DNA of 64,000 bases, taken from Daphnia carinata (lineage: Eukaryota; Arthropoda; Branchiopoda; Diplostraca; Daphniidae). The notes under the pieces were generated by a model that saw nothing but the letters and a program-made list of their open reading frames with translations, was not told the DNA's origin and searched no databases. The stretch is from contig NC_081335.1 in NCBI RefSeq assembly GCF_022539665.2, positions 4,588,001-4,652,000 on the forward strand. Direction: 5' to 3'. Of this stretch, positions 37,354 to 48,050 are shown piece after piece; position 1 is the stretch's first letter; each line of letters opens with the position of its first letter. A program made the translations under genes and the position numbers.

Positions 37354-38110
37354 GCGAACCTTCGAATCATACTGATACAACGTGATAAGCATCATGACAA
37401 GCCGAATTGCGCAAATTTAACACTTTAATGCAAAATTTGAATATAAATGTTTTTTTTTAATTCCAGACAAATCAAATGACCAAATAGCAATCAGGGATAC
37501 CGAAACACAATTCACAGAATAATTTAAGAAGTGATTCCAAGACTTTACAGTAAAAACGATACAGGTAACGCGGTTATTTAGCTTTCTAAAGTTTTGGTCA
37601 GATTGGCAGTGAAATGAGACTAAAGAAATAGGACTGACAACTGTCAGTTGTATTTTGTTTCACTCGTGTTCCATTTGCTACTGTTGGACAGCTCTAACTC
37701 ACAGCGTTATTGAAGTCGGGAATCGACTTCGTGACTGATTACTACTGAATTCTCAGAGCGGTAACTAGGCGAGCAGCTCAGAGCACGCTCGCATTTCCAG
37801 TGAGTTATGCCAACTCTGCTATTAAGCGACGTGTTTAAAATATTGCTGTCGTTATGCATGTATATGCATCTTTAAATCAATTTCTCGGAGATTGTGCCAT
37901 GCGGACAGCCTGATTCAAAATTAGTGCCGAAATATTTGGATGTTACGGTCTGTGAGGTTTTTAGCGCAAACCGCACATCAATTGGATACAGAGAATCACC
38001 GTGCTACTCAAAACAAAAACAAGATGTTAAAGGTAGATTAAAATTCGGTATTGTGGTTTGAATTATGTGTTCTTTTTTTTATTTACTTATTTTTGTTTGT
38101 TTGTTTCACC
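37354..38110. other. Intergenic, no supported gene
   Basis: SQOR 3'UTR followed by sequence in which I recognise nothing; the far end leads into the TATA box of the small secreted-protein gene. Confidence 0.4.
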
Positions 38111-38115
38111 AAGCT

Positions 38116-38154
38116 TATATAAATCAGCATTGATGAGCTCACATTCATTTCAGT
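38116..38154 (+). promoter_or_regulatory. TATA box and TCAGT initiator
   Basis: TATATAAA at 38116-38123 is followed 34 bases later by TCAGT at 38150-38154, the arthropod initiator consensus. This spacing fits a focused Pol II promoter for the gene whose ATG is at 38237. Confidence 0.7.
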
Positions 38155-38236
38155 AAGGTTTCAAGTTTGACTATTGTAGCTTCTTCGCATCTTATTTGCA
38201 GGAGTTGAGGTAGAGGAAATCATTACCATAGCCAAT

Positions 38237-38723
38237 ATGAAACATCTTCGTATTTCAAAGGTGCGATAACTGCAAGTTTTTAGGAGGAAACGGCATCAAA
38301 CCAATCAACGAGCACACGTCTCACCTTGATTTTGCTATGTTTCAGGTAATCGGTGCAGCCATTCTGATCCTATTGGCGGTATCAGCCATAATCGTGCCTT
38401 TCGCCCACTCCTTCGAACATGATACTCTCTCGAAATTGAATGCCGAGCGCAGAACAAACGAGATTAAAAAAAGAACTCAATCACACGGCGAGAGCAATTA
38501 TATCAGTGTTTATCGTACGCCTCAAGTGCATCACCAGTTTAAGCCATTGATTTCACGACGTGACACTTCCATATCAACGCGCAATCACGATGAAGCACGT
38601 AAGGTAGAAATTCGGGAAGTGGCTACAGGCATCTTGGGAACTGGCTTTCTTCATTTTCTGATATTTTTGAAAAATTGGATGCAAAATATGTTCTATGATT
38701 TGCATCAAATATATTTCTTTTGA
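38237..38723 (+). CDS. Small secreted or single-pass protein, function unknown
   Basis: Two coding exons, 38237-38260 (MKHLRISK) and 38346-38723, join in phase to 133 residues. The donor is GTGCGATA, weaker than usual. An ATG at 38337, just inside the intron and in frame, would give an alternative 128-residue start without splicing. Residues 9-30 (VIGAAILILLAVSAIIVPFA) form a signal peptide or anchor. The rest is basic and polar (LNAERRTNEIKKRTQSHGES) with one hydrophobic patch near the C-terminus (ILGTGFLHFLIFLK). It has no cysteine pattern or repeat, and I do not recognise the family. A strong TATA/initiator promoter lies just upstream, which supports a real gene. Confidence 0.6.
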
Positions 38724-39558
38724 TAGCTAAACCATTGTTGCTGTACTGTGGCGAACAATATTGTAACAGATGCACTGGGTGAAAAATTGTATTAAAGCAC
38801 AAACGGCATATAGCATACGCCACACTAGTATAACTACTACACAAGACTATCACCCTGGCCTGTAGGAGTCCGGCTTTTAAGGCTCCCTACATCCGTTCAG
38901 AGCGGCAATGTCAATTGACACCTCACTTATGGATCGCCTATCATCTCGCGATAAGCGACAAATTCGAATGGCGCTACAATATTGCTTGGCTGGGCACTGT
39001 CTGTAAATAGATGTTGATGGCAATCTATTTTTACTAACTTATCTATTGATTAAAAAACACTTTTAGTCAGAGATAAGAACAAATGAGGAAAATTCGCGAA
39101 CAGCAAGTTTAGGCCCACCGTGAAACTGTTACACAAAACATGATACCTGTAACTCAGCACTGTTATTTTGAGCAGTTTGCTCTTTTCTGCAAAACCTTGC
39201 GAATGCAATGGTTTGGGAAGCACACATTGTGTTATCAAATGGTAGCTTTTTTAATGTTTCGTTTATCGCGCTGAGTTACACTTAAACTACTACATTAACT
39301 CTGCAAAAGCAGCAGGTAAAATGCGTAGAACCCGCTTAGAAATCCTGCATTTTATCATCATGCACACTTTAGGAGTCTATTTGCTTTGACGTCTATATAC
39401 AGGCTATTGGATTCTGATAATCCCAAATTTGTCAGAAACAAACCTTGTGGGGATGGATTGGCTGTCAAATTTTTTTAAAAAGTAATTTGACATCTGTACA
39501 AAAGTTCTTATTAGAACAAGGCTTTGCTTGACCGTGAACTGTTGAAAGGCTATAAACC

Positions 39559-40155
39559 ATGGACATCGAACGCTTAAAGAATGAGGCAAAACTTGTCCTT
39601 TGTCGAAAATATTATTATGGTGGGTAAACACAACCGATTTTTTAGTTTTATTGCTAGGAAGTGAAACGTCACCATGACATAACGTTGTCAAGGCATGATA
39701 CAAATTCTTGTGACATTCTTTGAGGTTGTATGAATCGTTACTGAGCAGGTCAATAATCACTGAAATACATATTATATTTTTAACACTATACAAATTTATA
39801 TTAAAATTTTCATTTATGCTAATTATTGGTGTATATTTTTTTGTCATCTAGCTGGATTTGCATTCTTGCCGTTCTTATGGACCATTAATGCTGTTTGGTT
39901 CTTTCGAGAAGCATTTCACAAGCCTGAATTTGACGAACAACCTCAAATCAAACAATGTATGACATTTAATGTGGCATCCTCTCCATCATAAAATATAATC
40001 TCAGTTCCTTTTCAGATGTAGTTCGATCAGGAATTGGGGCATTTCTATGGATGATGATTTTCATTGGTTGGACCTGTGTCTTTCAGAGTAACAGAGCTAC
40101 TTGGGGAGAACTTGGGGACCAGCTATCATTTGTGATTCCACGGGGCATACCATGA
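39559..40155 (+). CDS. PSENEN: Gamma-secretase subunit PEN-2
   Basis: Three exons, 39559-39619, 39852-39956 and 40016-40155, join in phase to 101 residues, identical in length to vertebrate PEN-2. Landmarks are [16 protein letters not shown] at the first membrane hairpin, [10 protein letters not shown], the conserved [16 protein letters not shown] leading into the second membrane segment, and the C-terminal [13 protein letters not shown]. The C-terminal GDxLSF..P.G.P is needed for gamma-secretase assembly in known homologues. PEN-2 binds presenilin and promotes its endoproteolysis, so it is required for Notch processing. Intron 1 uses a GTGGGTAA donor. The 3' end overlaps the predicted 3' end of a short minus-strand ORF. 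Confidence 0.95.
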
Positions 40156-40210
40156 TTTATTAAATGTGACATGTGGTGACGCCCATTTCTGTCTTGATGA
40201 AGTTCACTCA

Positions 40211-40540
40211 TTAAATTTCCCACTTGCATGTGAAATAGTAGCATACTTTGAATAAAATTTGTGCAAGTAAATTATAGTTTTGTTCAGTTGTCACTTCATG
40301 CAACTCTGTGAGAAAATTCTGAGTGTTATCTATTCTCTCAAGAGGAAATATTTCTTTGGATTCTTTTCCCGCCTTAGTGGTATACCAAAGCCTCGTTGCC
40401 CTAGTGATCTCTAAGTTATATTGAGACCAACTGAAGTTTAAGATTTCCGATTTTGCTTTGATTTGAACTATAACGGCGGCTGGTAGTTTTGGTACCGAAA
40501 CCACAGTTTCAGAACTTTCAACAAACCAGGTGACATTCAT
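40211..40540 (-). CDS. Hypothetical 109-residue protein, convergent with PEN-2
   Basis: An intronless frame encodes 109 residues with ordinary composition (MNVTWFVESSETVVSVPKLP ... TELHEVTTEQNYNLLAQILF). Alternating hydrophobic and polar residues suggest a small folded domain. An AATAAA on the minus strand lies about 45-55 bases beyond the stop, inside the end of the PEN-2 coding exon, so the two transcripts would overlap at their 3' ends. I do not recognise the family. Its length and the polyadenylation signal favour a real gene; the lack of any identified homologue leaves it uncertain. Confidence 0.45.
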   Translation of the reverse strand: MNVTWFVESSETVVSVPKLPAAVIVQIKAKSEILNFSWSQYNLEITRATRLWYTTKAGKESKEIFPLERIDNTQNFLTELHEVTTEQNYNLLAQILFKVCYYFTCKWEI

Positions 40541-41107
40541 CTACATCAATCTGCTATTGTAACTGGTAAATCTTGTTAAGCAAGTAAAGGAGAACATAAC
40601 TCATTTTTTAGATTTCTGAAATTTCAATTTCCGGTTTAATTCCGGTTTTAAAATGCCAAATAACTCCTTATTTGTTGGTCTGTGAGAAAAAAAAATTCTC
40701 ATTTTCGCAATCCTTGTCAAATTTGGGGTCGATTCCATGGTTCAGCTCAAATTACTCGAAAATCGTCGAAAATCGCAAATTTCCCTGAATATAGTTCATG
40801 AAAAATCGCGATTTTGGTCAAATCCGACTTTTGGCTAGAAACCCACTATTACCACCCCAACCTTGATAAGTAGCTCGGAAATTCTACTTGTTTTGTTATG
40901 GGATCATTATTACCGAAGATATTAGGTACTTCCAATTACTTCCGTAAAATTTTTCATTGACGTACATGATTTCGATTCAGGATTGATTGATTTTCGTTAT
41001 TCTCGTTTAATGCTGAATCGAAATGTTATATTAAAAAAAAAATATTAGAAAAATTCGGTGAGCATATACAGAGAATTAACTAGAAATTTGACCGGCAGAT
41101 GACGGTA

Positions 41108-41239
41108 GTATGGCAATCCGTTTTACCCCCCCCCCCCCCAAAAAAAAAAATATCGGCCTTTTTTTTTCTCTTTCACTGCTATCGCCATCTACCGGTGGGT
41201 AGGAGTAAAACAGAAAGTAAGACCGATATTTTTATTTTA

Positions 41240-41270
<31 letters not shown>

Positions 41271-41296
41271 GGGAGGGGTAAAACGGGTTGCCATAC
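41108..41296. mobile_element. MITE with poly-C/poly-G tracts and GTATGGCA terminal repeats
   Basis: The ends are inverted repeats of about 22 bp: gtatggcaatccgttttacc on the left and its complement (with one C/T change) on the right. Directly inside lie a run of C then A on the left and a run of T then G on the right, so the inversion continues through homopolymers. A second inner pair, atatcggcc and gaccgatat, is also inverted. The middle holds gctatcgccatctaccgg. No coding capacity. A partial relative is at 47025-47112. I cannot define a target duplication. Confidence 0.75.
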
Positions 41297-41329
41297 ATTG
41301 CATCAGACTTACCCATTCGCCAACCCAAG

Positions 41330-42420
41330 TGTGCATATGTCTTTCTTGGACATTTGTTTTATTTTGCTATTATGTTTGGTAAACTGCAATTATGCCCAAT
41401 ATTTTTGTCTTTGCATTTTAGGTCTACTCTTAGATGATCTATACCTGATCATGTGTTCTAAAGTGATCTGCTTTCACAGCAGCTACATTTCTGCTGTGTT
41501 CTTTTCCGTTGGTCTATGGTTCTGAATTGAGCCAGGTATATCTATTATGCTATGTCACTAAGTACTATAGGGAAAAGAATAACTGAAGTTGATTGAGATC
41601 TATTCTGATTCTCCTGGTATCCATCTCAACAGGTTTTTATTTGCTTTTCAACATCCATTTCATAGTGGTACATGTGGCTTTGATTAATATTACCATAAAG
41701 ACTGCTGAAAATGGGTGTGGTACGGAAACCCAGAAATGGCATGAGTTCAACATCAAACATGGATTAGGTACTTCTCGGTTTTTTGTCTAGCGAAAAAGTA
41801 TTTTTAATGCTATTATTTTGCATTCACAGAATTTTAGCAGGGGATCAAGTCAAATCTGGAAGTGTTACAGGATGGAAGAGTTGGCCTGTAGTTGAAAAAA
41901 CACTGAAAGTGCATTACTGTTAAGGTATGAGGTAAAGTAATGGAGTAATGCAAATTGTCTAATGAGAAGTATCATCTAATTCCGGTACAATCCTCATAGA
42001 ATCCTTCATAGTTCCGTCACAGCTAGAAGCCTCTAATAATTCTGCTTCTCTGGCTAAAGAACAACTTGTCCTTTACATTCAGAGTGTTGGTGAAGCTGGG
42101 TACTTAAATGGCCCTAAAGATGTTTCACTTTGCTGGCATTGCAGCGATGAACATCATACATGGACTCTTAAGGTATGAAAGGAATTTCTTGAAAAAATTT
42201 TGAATTTCTGATGAAGCATTTCTCCTCCTTTTTGCCAACCATGTCTAATCTACAAAAAAAAATTTATCCAATAGGAAAGGATTTTCAGCATACTGGGAAC
42301 ACAACTATCAACAATGCAACATTCTACGGGTGCTATTTTATCATTCAAGAGCCTTATACAATGATGTTCATCTGCAATTTGTATGGCCTTTCCCAAGCTT
42401 CTGCCAGAAGTTGAATCTAT
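41330..42420 (+). pseudogene. Exon-like membrane-protein fragments, unrecognised and probably decayed
   Basis: Several stretches look like exons with plausible AG and GT borders but do not join into one clean frame. One at about 41640-41770 encodes FYLLFNIHFIVVHVALINIT and then a polar segment ending KWHEFNIKHGL. One at about 42001-42174 encodes EQLVLYIQSVGEAGYLNGPK and CWHCSDEHHTWTLK. A hydrophobic frame at 41337-41525 (FLDICFILLLCLVNCNYAQY) precedes them. In-frame stops (for example after KVHYC near 41922) break the chain. I cannot name the family. Its 3' end appears to lie in, or be copied by, the left arm of the inverted duplication beginning near 42390. A live gene with exons I misplaced cannot be excluded. 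Confidence 0.35.
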
Positions 42421-43222
42421 GAGTCATGTAAGTCACATGAGCAACAATTGAGATGCTTAATGGTGTTGTTTTTCTTTTCTCAGTATAGGTTAATAGTAAC
42501 ATTGGATCTGAAAAGATTCTTGGTTGGGGCAAGACACTGAATAAATTGTAATGATTGGATGGATGACATGACATTTCTATACTTCATTCGGATTCCCGAG
42601 ACGGTATTTTATATTTAAAAAATTGAAGTGCATATCTGGGCTCCCTTCCTTTCCGTAGCCCCGTTTCCCCTTGACTCGTAATAAGCCCGTAGGGGGTCAT
42701 GCCCCTACTGTACGGTATATATAAAAATAACATATACCGAGGTTTGGAGGGCTCTGGCCGGAAAGGGGACGTGGGGTGCCGCTTAGTCCGATGATGTGTT
42801 CACGGAGGGCGATGTGGTTACCCACAAATCCGAACTAAAGGTTAATCGCTCCAGTAAAAATGTTCCATATCTTCAGCTCTTCTTCCGGCTTCTCTTAGCC
42901 AATCACCGGGTAATCTCCCCGGTGGGTCAACAAGGCAGTGTCTCCCCCTGCCTGGGTTGACGGCAACTTTTGAAAGGGCTGTTGTGCCTTTTTAAAGTTG
43001 CAAAAATAGTTGTAATGTGCAGAGAATTGTCAATAAAATTTTTTTAATAAAATATTTCCAAAATTTTTTTCTTTCATTTTCTGTTTTCGCTGTGTTCACA
43101 TTACATTTATTAACTTATTGTTTATGTATGTTGGATATTTAGCTTGCTCATTTCACCTTTATTGTTTTTGCGTTTGAAGGGTATGTACGTTTGATGGTAA
43201 GCATTGTTTATCGTTTATCAAT
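42390..43222 (+). repeat. Left arm of large inverted duplication
   Basis: This arm is the reverse complement of 43768-44635. The central 450 bases (about 42615-43055), from ttgaagtgcatatctgggct to the stretch ending aattgtcaataaaa, match almost base for base. Outer and inner parts are more diverged but keep order, such as aagcttctg.cagaag at the outer end and gatggtaagcattgttt at the inner end. The arm includes smaller hairpins, such as acggtatatat/atataccg-like and ccggg..cccgg segments. Confidence 0.92.
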
Positions 43223-43241
43223 AAGCATTCAATTATTATCC

Positions 43242-43302
43242 AGGGATCGAACCCTGAATGTTCGGCATACCGTGCCGATGCTCTACCAATGAGCCATGAA
43301 TC
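43242..43302 (-). other. tRNA-like sequence 1 in the inverted-repeat spacer
   Basis: On the minus strand a D-arm GCTCATTGGTAGAGC, a 5-bp anticodon stem (TCGGC/GCCGA) with a 7-base loop, and a T-arm-like CAGGGTTCGATCCCTG occur at tRNA spacing. Position 33 is not T, the T loop is one base short when the stem is paired fully, and no acceptor stem forms. It is therefore tRNA-derived rather than a functional tRNA. Confidence 0.5.
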
Positions 43303-43431
43303 ATATAATGTAAAGTTGGCTTTTTTCTAGTCACTTGCGGACTTGCATTTACACTTAGAATAAAACTGAAATGCAATACTGCAAAATTCTTTCTACATTT
43401 ATTCTGCTTCATTTTCAAACATCTTCTGAGG

Positions 43432-43492
43432 ATTGAACCCTGGGTAACAGATATCGCAGTTAAAGACTCTACCATAGAGCTATGGACCTTAT
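43432..43492 (-). other. tRNA-like sequence 2 in the inverted-repeat spacer
   Basis: On the minus strand a D-arm AGCTCTATGGTAGAGT and a perfect B-box GGGTTCAATCC occur about 35 bases apart. The anticodon arm is poorly paired and there is no acceptor stem. Confidence 0.45.
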
Positions 43493-43587
43493 GAAAGCAA
43501 TAGACAGATAAACATATAGTTGTGAAGGACTGCGTAAACATCCTAGACGATAACATATGATATGCGATAATAAATAATTTAGATATA

Positions 43588-43660
43588 TCTCGTGGCTCAA
43601 TGTTAGAGCATCGGCGTTGCACGCTGTATGTCCGGGGATCGGTTCCCATACGAGTAAAAT
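43588..43660 (+). other. tRNA-like sequence 3 in the inverted-repeat spacer
   Basis: On the plus strand GTGGCTCAATGTTAGAGC followed by ATCGGC resembles the D-arm and anticodon entry of sequence 1. A B-box-like GGGGATCGGTTCCC follows. A 5-bp outer pairing (CTCGT with ACGAG) is possible. It has diverged from any standard tRNA. Confidence 0.45.
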
Positions 43661-43767
43661 TGAATTCAAATACAAAATTACTTCAGAAAATATCCAGGTA
43701 TTACACGTTGTTCCTTGAATCTAAGATGAAGAATTCAAAGAGTGTAATAAATAATAATTGTATACTT

Positions 43768-44635
43768 ACAGATAAACGATACACCAATGGAAACAATGCT
43801 TACCATCAAGCGTGGCAAAAACAATAAAGGTGAGTTGAGCAAGCTAAATATACAACATACATAAATCATAAGTTGATAAATGTAATTTGTGAACACAGCA
43901 AAAACAGACAATGGAAGAAAAAAATTTTGGAAACACTATTTTATAAAAAAAATTTTATTGACAATTCTCTGCACATTACAATTATTTTTGCAACTTTAAA
44001 AAGGCACAACAGCCCTTTCAAAAGTTGCCGTCAACCCAGGCAGGGGGAGACACTGCCTTGTTGACCCACCGGGGAGATTACCCGGTGATTGGCTAAGAGA
44101 AGCCGGAAGAAGAGCCGAAGATATGGAACATTTTTACTGGAGCGATTAACCTTTAGTTCGGATTTGTGGGTAACCACGTCGCCCTCCGTGAACACATCAT
44201 CGGACTAAGCGGACCCCCACGTCCCCTTTCCGGCCAGAGCCCTCCAAACCTCGGTATATGTTATTTTTATATATACCGTACAGTAGGGGCATGACCCCCT
44301 ACGGGCTTATTACGAGTCAAGGGGAAACGGGGCTACGGAAAGGAAGGGAGCCCAGATATGCACTTCAATTTATTAAAAATTTAATACCGTTTTTAAATGA
44401 GAATCTGAATGAAGTATGGAAATTCCATGTAGTGTATCCAAACATAATAATTTATTCAGGACCTTGCCCCAAACAAGAAACCTTTTCAGATCAAAATTTA
44501 TTGTTCATCTATAATAAGGACAGTAAAACACCATTAGGCATAAAAACTCTTAATTCATATATATAGTTCATACCTTACATGATTCGTGAGTTGATTGCGA
44601 GCATATTCTTCTGTCAGAAGCTTCGGAAGAGACAT
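43768..44635 (-). repeat. Right arm of large inverted duplication
   Basis: This is the reverse complement of 42390-43222, with a spacer of about 545 bp between the arms. Small differences (for example gtcgccctccg here against atcgccctccg on the reverse of the left arm) show that the arms have begun to diverge. The outer end lies next to the broken end of the vasa-like pseudogene. Confidence 0.92.
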
Positions 44636-44659
44636 TTACGATTTTCGTTTACGCTCACC

Positions 44660-46515
<1,856 letters not shown>

Positions 46516-46852
46516 CAAAACCATAGTTTAAAGTAATCACACTAGGAATACAAGAAAGCAATAACCTTGTGACCCTGGACAGAAAAAATGTAGAACAGAA
46601 TAAAACAAATAAGATTATATAGAGAGGTCAAGAAGTAAAATCTAGCGAGGACGGTCTATCTAGCGAGTAAAGGTAGACAGCAGACTACACGCTTTAAGCC
46701 AATCTAAAAATATGCCTGAAAAAAAAAACTGTCCGATGAGCCACGGTTTAAGGCGCCTCTTGTGGACGCAAAAGTCATTACGAGAAATTTTATCCGCTAC
46801 AACCTAAATGTTTTTTAAACATTTAAAGTACTTATCCAAATGAAAATTTAAC

Positions 46853-47020
46853 TAGAAAATTAATATGTTTGAGTAATATAAAGACGTTATTGTGTATTAT
46901 TTTCACATCGCAACACCCAATAATGACTTTATATTACTCAAACATATTATTTAATATTTATACCTAAACAAGCAATTATTCTCATTGCTATTAGAATTGC
47001 ATTCATTATAATTGCCATAG
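46853..47020. mobile_element. Palindromic MITE, partial copy 1
   Basis: tatgtttgagtaatataaag and its complement ctttatattactcaaacata are arranged as a perfect inverted repeat around a centre near 46900. The right side continues into ttatacctaaacaagcaatt and attagaattgcattcat, matching the arm of the fuller copy at 47306-47572. The left arm is truncated. Confidence 0.75.
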
Positions 47021-47024
47021 AAGT

Positions 47025-47112
47025 ATGGCATTCCGTTTTACCAAAAAAAATAAAAAAAAATTTCGGCCTTTTTTTTCTTTTTTACAGCTATGGCCATCTA
47101 TCGCCCGGATTC
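47025..47112. mobile_element. Partial copy of the GTATGGCA MITE
   Basis: gtatggcattccgttttacc, an A-rich run, tttcggcctttttttc and gctatggccatctatcg occur in the same order as in the left half of the element at 41108-41296. Homopolymer C is missing and the right half is absent. It sits directly against the end of the palindromic element, consistent with one element inserted into another. Confidence 0.65.
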
Positions 47113-47305
47113 CTATTTAATTTTCTAAATACAACTTAACGAATTCTAGCCATATAAATATATAATTTTTTAAATTAATAACTTTATTTCATTAAAATAT
47201 AACTATACAATAATTATTTTGTTATATTCTACTTACTTAACTTCATTATTATTACTATTACCTATTAACTTTCCATTTTGTGCTGCAGCAATTATAATAA
47301 TATAA

Positions 47306-47572
47306 CTATTAACTATTAACTTTCCATTTTGTACTGCAGCAAACATAATGAATGTAATTCTAATAACAATTAGAATGATTGCTTGTGTTAGGTATAAATA
47401 ATATGTTTGAGTAATATAAAGTCGTTGCTGATTGTTGCGGTATGAAAATAATACACAATAACAACTTTATATTAGTCAAACATATTATTTATACCTAAAA
47501 CAGGCCATCATTCTAATTGTTATTAGAATTACATTCACTGCTGCAGTACAAAATGGAAAGTTAATAGTTAAT
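47306..47572. mobile_element. Palindromic MITE, full copy 2
   Basis: Long terminal inverted repeats of about 130 bp run from attaactattaactttccat through gtactgcag, aattctaataacaattagaa and ataatatgtttgagtaatat, and reappear in reverse on the right. A stray extra copy of the tip (ctattaactttccattttgt) precedes it at about 47263. No coding capacity. Confidence 0.85.
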
Positions 47573-47943
47573 ATTAGTAATAATTAAGTAAAGTAAGTAC
47601 CACCAATTATATAATTGTACGCTTGTTCTTAATTCTTGTCCATTCCCTTGTAAATCTGAAACCAAAGACTAACTACAAGAAATGAGAATTAACAATGTGA
47701 AGAGTCATCACTGCCTCGTTCAATGACGACAAAATTGTCGAATACTAATTGCTGCCAATTTCTGTAAATAAAAAATCGTGACAAGTGCAATTTTTAAACA
47801 ATTTATATTGACCTTTTTACCTTCCACCAAGGCTATATGTAATATATGAATAATTTCATGAAATGAAAAACTAATCAAGTAACGTGTAAATCCGGCGTTT
47901 ATGTCTTTGAAGATTAGGCTTCAGTACTGATTAGTATTTTATT

Positions 47944-48015
47944 TCCATTTCGGGAGGCATATTATACTATCCACAAACTTTGTTTCACGGCGATGCTTTG
48001 TCCAAGAAATTTGTA
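47944..48015 (-). pseudogene. Dead duplicate of the last ETHE1 exon
   Basis: The segment repeats the last-exon segment at about 48120-48175 but has a TGA stop where the exon has Leu-Pro-Ala (DKALPA becomes DKASP-stop), and its acceptor AG is changed to GG (ttcttgg against ttcttag). Flanking intron and tail sequence is duplicated too, so the unit of about 170 bp is a local tandem duplication. Confidence 0.85.
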
Positions 48016-48050
48016 AGAAATTATAAAGACAAAATAAAAAATAAAAGAGA

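Noticed and set aside
41220-41300. A plus-strand ORF beginning in the poly-G tract (from 41259).
   Set aside because: Its start lies inside the MITE's homopolymer; the downstream part is treated with the membrane-protein-like fragments.
42750-42850. Possible hammerhead ribozyme (ccgatgatg and a later gaac) in the inverted-repeat arm, which would suggest a Penelope-like element.
   Set aside because: The core CTGATGA is not present (CCGATGA instead), and I could not find GAAA at the expected place or a cleavage-site stem.
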